A stretch of DNA of 35,307 bases. Source: a virus. Below, in pieces: positions 13,910-21,248 of the stretch (positions are counted from its first letter, which is position 1; each line of letters starts with the position of its first letter). The translations under genes were made by a program, and so were the position numbers. Location of the stretch: positions 1 to 35,307 of the IMG/VR virus record IMGVR_UViG_3300046167_000135; one strand, written 5' to 3'. The notes beneath the pieces are model-generated. The model made no database searches and had not been told where the DNA came from. It saw only the letters and a list, made by a program, of their open reading frames with translations.

Positions 13910-14031
13910 GAGACGACCAGCAGCTCCACTGTCCCGCCTTCCTTCGCTGGCGCGAAGTCGGGCCAGAGGCGCAGCTTTGCGTCCTAACGTCAGCTGGCAG
14001 GGTTGGCAGAGTTTACGGGAGTTGAGCCACA

Positions 14032-14625
14032 ATGGCTAAAAAAGCAAAACCCAAGTCGGATAAAGCTAAAGCAGCGATGGCCAATCGTGGCACGTTTGAA
14101 AGCAAGCACACTGACCATGACAAGCCGATCCACTACAAGGTAGCAGCAGCGGTCGAGCCGTTTAGCTTCGCGTCAGCAGCGGCTGCTAAGGTGTGGGGCG
14201 ATACGTTGGTAAATTGTGTGCCGCCAGCATACGCGCTGCGCTATCGTGAGCTGAGGGGTGAGCTGGACGCAGCGATGGTTGCAGACGATTACACGCTGTG
14301 CGCACAGCTGGCCACAAGCCTGATAAAGGCGCTCAAGGTGATGAACGTGAAGGCAAGGCAGGATGGCCATGAGCCGCCGAAGGTTGACGGGCATATAGCC
14401 GAGTTTAAGGGGAAGACGTATTGCTTCCTCGCCAGCGGTGATCTAGCGGCTGTCCGGCGCAAGTATCCAACGTGGGCCGTGTATCATATCAGCGAGGTCT
14501 GCGCAGTCATGAGCGTGCGCACAGATGAAATGGTGGCGGCTGTGACAAAAGAGTTTGCCGGGGCGAAGGTTGTGGAAGTCCGGGCGTTTGATGATGAGAT
14601 TAACTTTGAACCAACAGGAGAGTGA
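14032..14625 (+). CDS. Hypothetical protein
   Basis: A 197-residue protein. It has a Lys/Ala-rich N-terminus (about 1-17), a helical middle that includes VPPAYALRYRELRGELDAAM, and a C-terminal alpha/beta part (HIAEFKGKTYCFLASGDLAAVRRKYP; WAVYHISEV). ACGGGAGTT upstream serves as ribosome site. I do not recognise the family; there are no catalytic motifs. It follows the replication terminator, so it must have its own promoter or depend on antitermination. About 120 bases between terminator and start contain a small CTTCGC-TGGC-GCGAAG hairpin but no promoter I can defend. Confidence 0.65.
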   Translation: MAKKAKPKSDKAKAAMANRGTFESKHTDHDKPIHYKVAAAVEPFSFASAAAAKVWGDTLVNCVPPAYALRYRELRGELDAAMVADDYTLCAQLATSLIKALKVMNVKARQDGHEPPKVDGHIAEFKGKTYCFLASGDLAAVRRKYPTWAVYHISEVCAVMSVRTDEMVAAVTKEFAGAKVVEVRAFDDEINFEPTGE

Positions 14626-14626
14626 G

Positions 14627-14926
14627 ATGACGCAGAAGAATGTACGCACAGCGGTGCTAGAGGAAGCCATTGGGCTGATTAACGGGCCGCGCCAAGCGCA
14701 CTACGGTACGCCGCAGGAGAACTTTGGAGCAACGTCGCATATGTGGTCAGCATATCTAGGCATCAAGGTGTCTCCCGGCGACGTGTGCAGGCTGATGGCG
14801 CTCTTGAAGCTGGCTAGGCTGCGTAATGGGCCGCATCACGATAGCAGCTGCGATGGCGCTGCATACTTGGCGCTGGGCTGTGAGCTGGATGAGGGTATGC
14901 TTGACGTGCCAATGCAGCAGCCTTAA
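14627..14926 (+). CDS. DUF6378-like phage protein
   Basis: A 99-residue protein; ATG 14627 is chosen with AGGAGAG upstream, 1 base after the previous stop. It matches the pattern of the DUF6378 phage family: an N-terminal helix (LEEAIGLINGPRQAHYGTP), NF near 34, WSAYLGIKVSPGDVCRLMALLKLARL, then an HHDSSCDGAAYLALG segment. The all-helical layout and the conserved E/D positions recall small nucleotide-binding helical proteins such as MazG-like ones, but the family's function is not established. A terminator follows at 14967. Confidence 0.7.
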   Translation: MTQKNVRTAVLEEAIGLINGPRQAHYGTPQENFGATSHMWSAYLGIKVSPGDVCRLMALLKLARLRNGPHHDSSCDGAAYLALGCELDEGMLDVPMQQP

Positions 14927-14966
14927 CGTGAGCATCAGGCAGCGCATCCTCCCGCGCTGTCCAACT

Positions 14967-15011
14967 GACCCTCGACGGTTTTCATCCAGTTTGTCCGTCG
15001 GGGGTCTTTTT
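14967..15011 (+). terminator. Rho-independent terminator with long stem
   Basis: Stem of 12 pairs with one G-U wobble: GACCCTCGACGG (14967-14978) and CCGTCGGGGGTC (14995-15006), loop of 16, then TTTTT (15007-15011). It lies 40 bases after the DUF6378-like gene and 18 bases before the next start, so the next small gene is read only by read-through or its own signal. Confidence 0.88.
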
Positions 15012-15029
15012 ACGCAGAAGGGTGGCGGC

Positions 15030-15239
15030 ATGTCTCACCGGATTAGAATGAGCCTCGACATAGCTTGCGAAGACGATGACGCTGCGGAGGCAGAGCTTAC
15101 ATGGCTGGCCGAGTACGTTGAAGAGCGGCTGCATCATGGAGCCGACATGCAACGCATCGTGCAAGCGATGGTAGAGGCTCTCGTTGAGCTTGGCGACGCT
15201 GGTGAGCTGATGGCCGGGATGAACGATACCATACACTGA
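15030..15239 (+). CDS. Small acidic helical protein
   Basis: A 69-residue protein from ATG 15030 with AAGGGTGG upstream; the longer open frame from 14826 overlaps the previous gene and the terminator and was not used. It is strongly acidic in the first half (ACEDDDAAEAELTWLAEYVEERL) and helical throughout (RIVQAMVEALVELGDAGELM). Function unknown. Position directly behind a terminator suggests conditional expression. Confidence 0.6.
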   Translation: MSHRIRMSLDIACEDDDAAEAELTWLAEYVEERLHHGADMQRIVQAMVEALVELGDAGELMAGMNDTIH

Positions 15240-15607
15240 GAAGGGCTGTGAGCGCGTGTGAGATGGTGTTGGAGCGCTCCGCGACACTGGTTGGCAACGA
15301 CGCGCCGGGTGCGCTCGCTTAATTGAACGCTTGTTCAATTACAAGCCAGAATGTGGCGACAATGTGGCACAATGAGGTGTAATGATACCTCACAAAAGTC
15401 AACACACTGTAATCATTGCATATTAAATTTAACATAATGCATATTATGCGTCTAAGCTGGCGAAATCTGGCAAAACACCCCCCCCGGTCAGAAATCTAGC
15501 GGGGGTATGTGTGTGTAGTTTCTCGCACACACGCTTGCCCCCCCCGGCCCCCTCTTGCCAACCGATGCCCACTCAGAGTAAAATTTAAAAAAACGGGAGT
15601 TACCACA
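15240..15607. promoter_or_regulatory. Repeat-rich non-coding region upstream of terminase genes
   Basis: No gene is convincing in these 368 bases. They hold the palindrome GGAGCGCTCC (15271-15280) and a perfect 9-base inverted repeat TAATTGAAC-GCTT-GTTCAATTA (15320-15341). Four AATG units follow at 15350, 15361, 15371 and 15381 (spacing 11, 10, 10), and the inverted repeat TGAGGT/ACCTCA (15373-15392). TGCATATTA occurs twice, 21 bases apart (15417, 15438), in an AT-rich stretch. CCCCCCCCGG occurs twice, 60 bases apart (15478, 15538), and the hairpin GTGTGTG/CACACAC is at 15509-15532. Phased repeats just before a small terminase gene would suit a packaging recognition site; an origin or a regulated late promoter is also possible. 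Confidence 0.6.
15320..15341. promoter_or_regulatory. Operator-like perfect palindrome
   Basis: TAATTGAAC and GTTCAATTA are exact inverted copies separated by GCTT. The core GAAC-N4-GTTC has the spacing of the LexA box known from Gram-positive bacteria, but many repressors bind such symmetry, so the binding protein is not known. Confidence 0.55.
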
Positions 15608-16108
15608 ATGGCTGGGAAGGCTTTACGCAAACGCATTTTGGCTGATGTCGCCAAGAACGGCGGCGCTGAGTATATATTTGATCGGCTGTCATCTGGCACC
15701 ACGGTGACGGCGATGGCTAAGGAGTTTGAGTGCAGCCGGGAGTATTTGCGCAACAGTTTGCATACTGTGCCTGAGTACAAGGCGGCGATGGAGAGCGCGA
15801 AACTGACGGCTGCTGATGCGTTGGTTGAGCAGGGCTTGGAGATGGTTGATGCGCTAGATGGCGGCAGCTCAACGCAAGAGATTGCTGCGACGCGCGAGAA
15901 GGTGCAGTGGCGCAAGTTTATGGCTGGCTCGTATAATCAGGAGCGCTACGGTAACCGGCCTCAGACCAATGTTACGATTAGTGTGAGTGATATGCACTTG
16001 GACGCGCTTAGGAAGGTTAATGCTGACTTGGCGCAGATTGATGCTGAGGACCGCCAGCGTGAGGCGTCGGCCATTGAGGCTGACTATGAGGATGTGACAG
16101 ATGAGTGA
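15608..16108 (+). CDS. terS: Terminase small subunit
   Basis: A 166-residue protein from ATG 15608 with CGGGAG upstream. Residues about 25-55 form a helix-turn-helix with the terminase pattern (SSGTTVTAMAKEFECSREYLRN), followed by a helical oligomerisation region. The segment TREKVQWRKFMAGSYNQERYG (about 95-115) is characteristic of phage small terminases, and the C-terminus is acidic. It recognises phage DNA for packaging and hands it to the large subunit, whose gene overlaps by 8 bases. Its likely target is the repeat region directly upstream. Confidence 0.87.
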   Translation: MAGKALRKRILADVAKNGGAEYIFDRLSSGTTVTAMAKEFECSREYLRNSLHTVPEYKAAMESAKLTAADALVEQGLEMVDALDGGSSTQEIAATREKVQWRKFMAGSYNQERYGNRPQTNVTISVSDMHLDALRKVNADLAQIDAEDRQREASAIEADYEDVTDE

Positions 16109-17501
16109 AGCCAACCCGCTAGAAGAGTTTGTGCTGCGTTATCGTGACGACCCGGCTTTATTTGTGCAGGAGGTGTTGGGTGCGACGCCGCATGATTATC
16201 AGGCTGAGTTTCTGCGCGCTGTTGCTGACGGTGAGCGCAAGGTTAGCATCCGCAGTGGCCACGGCACGGGTAAGTCCACGTCGGCCAGTTGGATTATGCT
16301 TTGGTTTGTTTTGCTGCGTTTTCCGAATAAGGTTGTTGTGACTGCTCCGACCAGTGGTCAGCTGTTTGATGCTTTGTTTGCGGAGTTGAAGCGTTGGATT
16401 AACGAGCTGCCGCCGCAGTTGAAGGTGTTGCTGACGGTTAAGTCTGATCGAGTTGAGTTGAACGCAGCGCCGAGTGAGGCGTTTATTTCGGCTCGGACTA
16501 GCCGGGCTGAGACGCCGGAGGCGTTGGCTGGGGTTCACTCGGAGAATGTGCTGTTGGTTGTGGATGAAGCCTCGGGTGTGCCTGAGAAGGTGTTTGAGGC
16601 TGCTGCTGGTTCGATGTCTGGCCACGCGGCGACGACGATCTTGCTGAGCAACCCGACGCGATCCAGCGGTACGTTTTACGAAAGTCAGACGCGGATGGCT
16701 GACAGCTGGTGGACGCGGCGTTGGTCGTGCATCGACAGCCCGTTGGTCAGTGATGAGTTTGTTGACGAGATGCGTGCGCGATATGGGGAGGAGTCAAACG
16801 CGTTTAGGATCCGCGTGCTTGGTGAGTTCCCGATGGCGGATGATGACACGATCATTCCGTTTCACTTGGCTGAGAGTGCAATTCATCGCGACATTGAGGT
16901 GACGCCGGATGAGCGGCCTATCTGGGGCTTAGACGTTGCGCGCTTTGGCACGGATAAGACGGCGCTGTGCAAGCGATATGGCAATGTTGTGACTGAGATT
17001 ACCAGCTGGCAGGGGTTGGACTTGATGCAGACTGTTGGCCGGGTGATGGCTGAGTTTGAGGGCTTGCCGCCCAGCGCTCGTCCTAAAGAGATATTGGTTG
17101 ACAGCATTGGCGTTGGTGGCGGCGTTGTTGATAGATTGCGTGAGCTTGGTGCGCCTGTGCGTGGGATTAATGTTGGCGAGGCTCCGGCTATGGGCAAGAC
17201 GCATATGAACTTGCGCAGTGAGCTTTGGTTCAAGACGAAGGGTTGGCTTGAGGATCGGTCGTGCAAGTTGCCGAATAACGATCAGCTGTTGGCTGAGTTG
17301 ACGGCGATTAGGTACAGCTTCACGTCATCTGGCAAGATGAAGGCTGAGAGCAAGGATGAGATGCGCAAGCGTGGGTTGAAGTCACCTGACCTTGCTGATG
17401 CGTTGTGTCTGACGATGGCCAGCGATGCTGCGACTGCATTGTCAGGTTCCATGTCAACGTGGAAGCAATCACTCAAGCGTAATTTGAAAGGTATCGCATG
17501 A
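16101..17501 (+). CDS. terL: Terminase large subunit
   Basis: A 466-residue packaging motor. ATPase domain: adenine/Q-like region near HDYQAEFL (31-38), Walker A GHGTGKS (53-59), Walker B LLVVDE (151-156) with catalytic E156, and coupling motif LLSNPT (181-186). RNase H-like nuclease domain: GLDVARFGTDKT (276-287, D278), ILVDSIGVGGGV (331-342, D334), and a C-terminal SPDLADALCL with the third acidic ligand. It drives DNA into the prohead through the portal and cuts the concatemer. The start overlaps the small subunit gene; the stop overlaps the next micro-gene (ATGA). Confidence 0.96.
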   Translation: MSEANPLEEFVLRYRDDPALFVQEVLGATPHDYQAEFLRAVADGERKVSIRSGHGTGKSTSASWIMLWFVLLRFPNKVVVTAPTSGQLFDALFAELKRWINELPPQLKVLLTVKSDRVELNAAPSEAFISARTSRAETPEALAGVHSENVLLVVDEASGVPEKVFEAAAGSMSGHAATTILLSNPTRSSGTFYESQTRMADSWWTRRWSCIDSPLVSDEFVDEMRARYGEESNAFRIRVLGEFPMADDDTIIPFHLAESAIHRDIEVTPDERPIWGLDVARFGTDKTALCKRYGNVVTEITSWQGLDLMQTVGRVMAEFEGLPPSARPKEILVDSIGVGGGVVDRLRELGAPVRGINVGEAPAMGKTHMNLRSELWFKTKGWLEDRSCKLPNNDQLLAELTAIRYSFTSSGKMKAESKDEMRKRGLKSPDLADALCLTMASDAATALSGSMSTWKQSLKRNLKGIA

Positions 17502-17686
17502 AGCCAGTTCCGTTTTATAAGCTGTCACCCAAGATGAAGAATATCCGTATGAATCAATGGATTAAGACTTACATTGGCAAGGGTTTGAGTTTAGAGGAAG
17601 CGCAGTTTGCGGCCCGTTGGCGCGCTGGCCACTGGAAGCTGTCTTCCCGCATGGAAAAGATTATGGATGATTTAGGTGAACTGTGA
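17498..17686 (+). CDS. Small basic protein after terminase
   Basis: A 62-residue basic helical protein (pI clearly high) overlapping the terL stop by ATGA. It includes LSPKMKNIRMNQWIKTYIGKG and EAQFAARWRAGHWKLS. No known family is recognised. Being translated with terL, it may act in packaging or be a late accessory protein, which is inference. Confidence 0.65.
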   Translation: MKPVPFYKLSPKMKNIRMNQWIKTYIGKGLSLEEAQFAARWRAGHWKLSSRMEKIMDDLGEL

Positions 17687-17761
17687 TATTGCGGGGAATA
17701 CACCCTGCATAGCCTTTGTCAAACAAATGTGCTAATGTGCAGAAAAATGAGGATTGATGAC

Positions 17762-17842
17762 ATGACACCATGTAAAGGTTGCCCCACCCCCGCCGCTTGC
17801 AAACGCGCTGGCACTTGCCTGAAGAAAAAATACGGTAAGTAA
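17762..17842 (+). CDS. 26-residue four-cysteine micro-protein
   Basis: A frame from ATG 17762 to TAA 17840-17842 with GAGG about 9 bases upstream; ATG 17747 in frame would add five residues but has no ribosome site. The product has C4, C7, C13 and C19 in a Lys-rich peptide (CKGCPTPAACKRAGTC), enough for one zinc ion or two disulphides. I recall closely similar CPTPA-C-K-A-C micro-proteins in marine phages, which supports it being real. Function unknown. Confidence 0.6.
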   Translation: MTPCKGCPTPAACKRAGTCLKKKYGK

Positions 17843-17845
17843 GTT

Positions 17846-19474
17846 TTGGTTGGTTTGCTGTCTCCCAGCGGCTACGCTGGCTATGCTGAGGAAGGTCGTC
17901 GGCTTGCGGTTGACGTGCCTAATGTCACGCCGATGGACGCGGCTCGCTTTATAGCTGAGGCCACGCCGATTATCGGTGACGCGATGGCGGCCAAAGAGAT
18001 TTACGACGAGGCTACATCTGAAAACCCGAATTGGGCTTTAGTTGGCGCGCTTGGCGGTGCTGCCGTGTTGGGCTTGTTCCCCGGCATTGGTGACGCAGCT
18101 GCGAAGGCTGTTAAGTCTGGTGCGCGTGCGGCATTGGATCAAGTTCCATCTGATGTAATTTATGCAGGCAAGTCGCTGGCAGAGGGTGACATGCGTGGAG
18201 TGTTTGATGCGTTTGGCAAGGGCGGCGAAGCTCAAAGTTTAAGTGCCGCATCTAGCAATGTCCCTCGCCAGATGCCCGCCGGGAATGTTCTTGATGCGGT
18301 TGATAACTTAACGCAAGAGCAAATTGCAGCCGCCGTTCCATTTGCGCGCAAATCTGGGTTTGCATCTCCCCGACAGGGTGGTGGGCGTGCAAAAGACTCT
18401 GCTTTGTATTCAAATTTTGCTAAAACTAAGCAAACTGGGGTTCCCCCAAGTGAGTGGTCAGTTTCTGGCCGCAGGCTTGAGTCTGATGTTGCGGCTCCTA
18501 CACCAATGAGCGCAGAAGATATTCAGAGGGCTGGATTTACAGACCTTTTTGGTTTTGTTGCTGACAGCACAATGGGTGATACGGTTATTGATGAGGTTAA
18601 TAATGTTCGCTTGCCTCGATCAGTTATGCAACAAGGTGGCCACAACTTCGGGGATAATGTAGACAACCGAGGTTTTGCGTCAGAGGAGAGAGCATTAAGA
18701 ACAAAAGAAAAAGTTTGGGATTCAGTTGTTCAAGGAAATGGAAGACCCCTTGTTACACCCATGACAATGGGTACAGCTGGCGGCGACTTTAGTATGCACC
18801 AAACTATGACGATGGGTCAGCTTATAGGCGCGCTGGCCGATCAAATTGACCCTAATTTTGTTCCACTTCGCGGCGCAGCTAAGAACAACAATAGGTTTTT
18901 GCCAGAAGGTATGGGACTCTTGAGTCCAGAGTTGCCTGCATATCTTGCGAACTTAAAGGGTGGAGAGCGCGCGGCGTTTATGAAGTCTCTTGACACAAAG
19001 GCCGCCCATGACGCTGGTGTTCCGAGTGTTGGGGCTGTGCGTTGGGCTGCAACCGACCCAAACCTTGTTGACCCTCCAGCCCTTAGCAGCGGCTATCGCG
19101 CTTTTGAACCACAAACGGGCGACTTTTTTGAGTATGGTAATAAGCACGCATCATACGACGCAATTATTCCGCGAGTAGGTGAAAATATGACGATGAGCGG
19201 TCTTCGCCCGTGGTATTTGCAGTTTCCAGATGAGGCTTATCCAAAAATTGTTGACTCTACTCCATATGGCTCAAATATGTTAAAGGTTGAAGCAATGCCT
19301 AAAGACATTCGCAGCTTCCAAATGAACCCTAATTTGCGTCAAGCAATTGATGACCAATATGTTGAAACTAATATGAGGTATGACGAAATATTAAAGACAC
19401 AAGGCAAGGAGGCAGCTGATATGTATGCTGTTGACGCTATGGTCAACCGCGCTCAAATGTTGGGGAATTATTAA
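17846..19474 (+). CDS. Large virion-associated protein with delivery-like N-terminus
   Basis: A 542-residue product if TTG 17846 is the start; no ATG occurs before residue 30, and the N-terminal residues look conserved, but the start remains uncertain. Residues 41-83 form a hydrophobic Gly/Ala-rich module with paired motifs TPIIGD and GLFPGIGD, also present in the next protein and similar to modules that precede toxin domains in polymorphic toxins. The rest (about 160-542) includes GRPLVTPMTMGTAGGDFSMHQT and resembles segments of phage polyvalent or head-associated proteins; no enzyme motif is certain. It lies between terminase and adaptor genes, so it is probably packaged in the virion. Confidence 0.6.
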   Translation: MVGLLSPSGYAGYAEEGRRLAVDVPNVTPMDAARFIAEATPIIGDAMAAKEIYDEATSENPNWALVGALGGAAVLGLFPGIGDAAAKAVKSGARAALDQVPSDVIYAGKSLAEGDMRGVFDAFGKGGEAQSLSAASSNVPRQMPAGNVLDAVDNLTQEQIAAAVPFARKSGFASPRQGGGRAKDSALYSNFAKTKQTGVPPSEWSVSGRRLESDVAAPTPMSAEDIQRAGFTDLFGFVADSTMGDTVIDEVNNVRLPRSVMQQGGHNFGDNVDNRGFASEERALRTKEKVWDSVVQGNGRPLVTPMTMGTAGGDFSMHQTMTMGQLIGALADQIDPNFVPLRGAAKNNNRFLPEGMGLLSPELPAYLANLKGGERAAFMKSLDTKAAHDAGVPSVGAVRWAATDPNLVDPPALSSGYRAFEPQTGDFFEYGNKHASYDAIIPRVGENMTMSGLRPWYLQFPDEAYPKIVDSTPYGSNMLKVEAMPKDIRSFQMNPNLRQAIDDQYVETNMRYDEILKTQGKEAADMYAVDAMVNRAQMLGNY

Positions 19475-20617
19475 ATGTCAAGTTTTCTGGACTTTCTTAA
19501 AAGTTTCCCTAAGCGCAGCGATGTGACGCCAGAAGAGCTGGCTGCTCGCCGTAAGGGCTACGCTAATTTATATCAAGGCAGCCTACTGGCCCGCAATCGC
19601 GACCAGACGCCCCTTAGCGTGCGCGGCGCTGAAGAGGCGCAAGACTTTATACCCGTGGTTGGTGACGTGTTGGCGCTCGGTGAGGCCGGGGGGGCTTTGT
19701 CGCGGGGGGAGCTTGCCGCTGCGGGGTTGCTGGGTGCTGGCGCTATTGTTGGCCTTGTCCCCGGCGCTGGTGACGTAGTCGCTAAGCCTATTATGGCTGC
19801 TGGGCGTAAAGCTGCTGACGTTGCAAGGTCACCAGCGCAAAAAGTTGCAGATCTTTTGGCGTCTGGTCGCGCCGACGAAGTTACAAGTGAAATGTTGGGC
19901 AAGCTAACTCCCAATGACAATGCAGAATTGCTTGAGCTGTATCAGAGCGGCGCAACAGGCATGGATTTGCCGATGGATGAGGCGTCACGAATGGCTAGGG
20001 CTTCTGAACAGGGCTATGCTGGAGATTATTTCCATGGCTCAAACCTTGACTTTCCGGGCTTTGACAACAGCACAAGAGGCACTTTTCTAACTGATAGTCC
20101 TGCTGTTGCAGATAGTTATGTTGCCAAGGATGGTGGCACTATTTATCCAGCTTTAGTACGCGGCGGCTCTGATTTTCCTGTGGTTGAGGGCGGCGGTAGA
20201 TTTTATAGCGACATTCCGCAAAGCGCCCTTCCCGAAGAGCTTGAATTTATGAAATATGACATTGGTAGTGATATTCCGCTCATTACGGATAATGTTGTTT
20301 CAAGGGCTAGAGATGAGCGGTTGCCGGGAGTTATTTTTGAAGACATTGTTGATCGAGGCCCAAATCTTAAACAATATCGCGGTGAAACTGATTTAATGGC
20401 TCAAGACAGAACTAGGCAAGCGGCCGTTCCTTCTGATGTCATTAATACGTTAGACCCATCTAGGGTTCGTTCCAAATTTGCTCGCTTTGACCCACGCCTA
20501 TCTAACTTGAAAAATCTATCGGCAGCGTTGGCATCTGTACCCGGCGGCTTACTAGCCTTACAAGAAATGCAAAAACGTGCTAATGAAGAGCAACAACGTC
20601 AAGGACTGTTACAGTAA
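19475..20617 (+). CDS. Candidate ADP-ribosyltransferase effector
   Basis: A 380-residue protein starting directly after the upstream stop. Residues 58-100 repeat the FIPVVGD ... VGLVPGAGD module of the preceding protein. From about residue 180 a mono-ADP-ribosyltransferase-like domain appears. YFHGS gives H187, GTFLTDSPAVADSY gives Y215, then a TIYPALVRGG strand and VIFED with E289, together a plausible H-Y-E triad as in PARP-like and ART-PolyVal domains. The closing LDPSRVRSKFARFDPR is also typical of phage ART-like proteins. It might be injected with the DNA to modify host proteins, as T4 Alt is. Virion location and activity are inferred from context and motifs. Confidence 0.6.
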   Translation: MSSFLDFLKSFPKRSDVTPEELAARRKGYANLYQGSLLARNRDQTPLSVRGAEEAQDFIPVVGDVLALGEAGGALSRGELAAAGLLGAGAIVGLVPGAGDVVAKPIMAAGRKAADVARSPAQKVADLLASGRADEVTSEMLGKLTPNDNAELLELYQSGATGMDLPMDEASRMARASEQGYAGDYFHGSNLDFPGFDNSTRGTFLTDSPAVADSYVAKDGGTIYPALVRGGSDFPVVEGGGRFYSDIPQSALPEELEFMKYDIGSDIPLITDNVVSRARDERLPGVIFEDIVDRGPNLKQYRGETDLMAQDRTRQAAVPSDVINTLDPSRVRSKFARFDPRLSNLKNLSAALASVPGGLLALQEMQKRANEEQQRQGLLQ

Positions 20618-21237
20618 TGGCAATTACAACTTACGCAGAGCTGCAATCTAGCATAGCCAACTGGCTGAACCGTGACGATCTCACATCGGTCATTCCTGAT
20701 TTTATTGCGCTGGCAGAAAAGCAAGTGGAGCGTGAGTTGCGTCACTTCAAGATGATAAATCGTGCGACGGCTACGATTGACAGCCAATACTCGCAACTCC
20801 CTGACGACTGGCTTGAGACTGTTCGCTTCCACATTACGTCTGGAACGACTTACCGTTTAGAGCTTATTAGCTTGGACGACATGATTGAATACCGGCAAAA
20901 CAACTCCAACACTTCTGGGACGCCAAAATTTTATGCTCATGTTGGAGATTCTGTTGAGGTTTTCCCAAGCCCCGACGGGGACTACACGACTGAAATGATG
21001 TATTATCAAAGCATTCCGGCTTTGTCTGACAGCAATACATCTAATTGGGTTCTTGAATTAGCGCCGGACGCTTACCTTTATGGCGCTTTGTTGCAGGCTG
21101 CGCCATATTTGGCTGATGACGTTAGGTCTCAGGTTTGGGGCGGTTTGTATAGCGGAGCGGTAAACTCGCTTCAGTCGGCCAGTGATAAGAGTAAATACAG
21201 CGGCTCTGGGATTCGAATGCGAGTAACTTCCTATTAA
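20617..21237 (+). CDS. Head-to-tail adaptor protein (SU10-adaptor-like)
   Basis: A 206-residue protein in a TAATG overlap with the upstream gene. It has the recognisable adaptor pattern: N-terminal TYAELQSSIANWLNRDDLTSVIPDFIALAEKQVERELRH, LPDDWLE (about 61-67), RLELISLDDM, PKFYAHVGDSVEVFP, and a C-terminal helix (LYGALLQAAPYL) that packs on the portal in this family. It forms the ring between portal and tail. Its presence with an SU10-type capsid protein supports a shared virion lineage. Confidence 0.82.
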   Translation: MAITTYAELQSSIANWLNRDDLTSVIPDFIALAEKQVERELRHFKMINRATATIDSQYSQLPDDWLETVRFHITSGTTYRLELISLDDMIEYRQNNSNTSGTPKFYAHVGDSVEVFPSPDGDYTTEMMYYQSIPALSDSNTSNWVLELAPDAYLYGALLQAAPYLADDVRSQVWGGLYSGAVNSLQSASDKSKYSGSGIRMRVTSY

Positions 21238-21248
21238 GGTGCAATTGA

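Noticed and set aside
13787-14032. Leftward 81-residue frame across the iteron and terminator region
   Set aside because: It runs through the terminator hairpin and repeats; no ribosome site and low-quality composition.
13665-14039. Rightward 124-residue frame across the iteron region
   Set aside because: It spans a clear rho-independent terminator and repeats; the translation is repeat-derived and Arg/Pro-rich.
15240-15320. Possible tRNA or structured RNA gene
   Set aside because: The GGAGCGCTCC palindrome and G-rich sequence do not fold into a cloverleaf with a TTC arm or anticodon loop; no tRNA was found anywhere in the window.
15317-15436. Leftward frame of about 38 residues (MLNLICNDYS start) in the terminase leader
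   Set aside because: It is AT-rich, has no ribosome site and coincides with palindromes and phased repeats that explain the sequence better.
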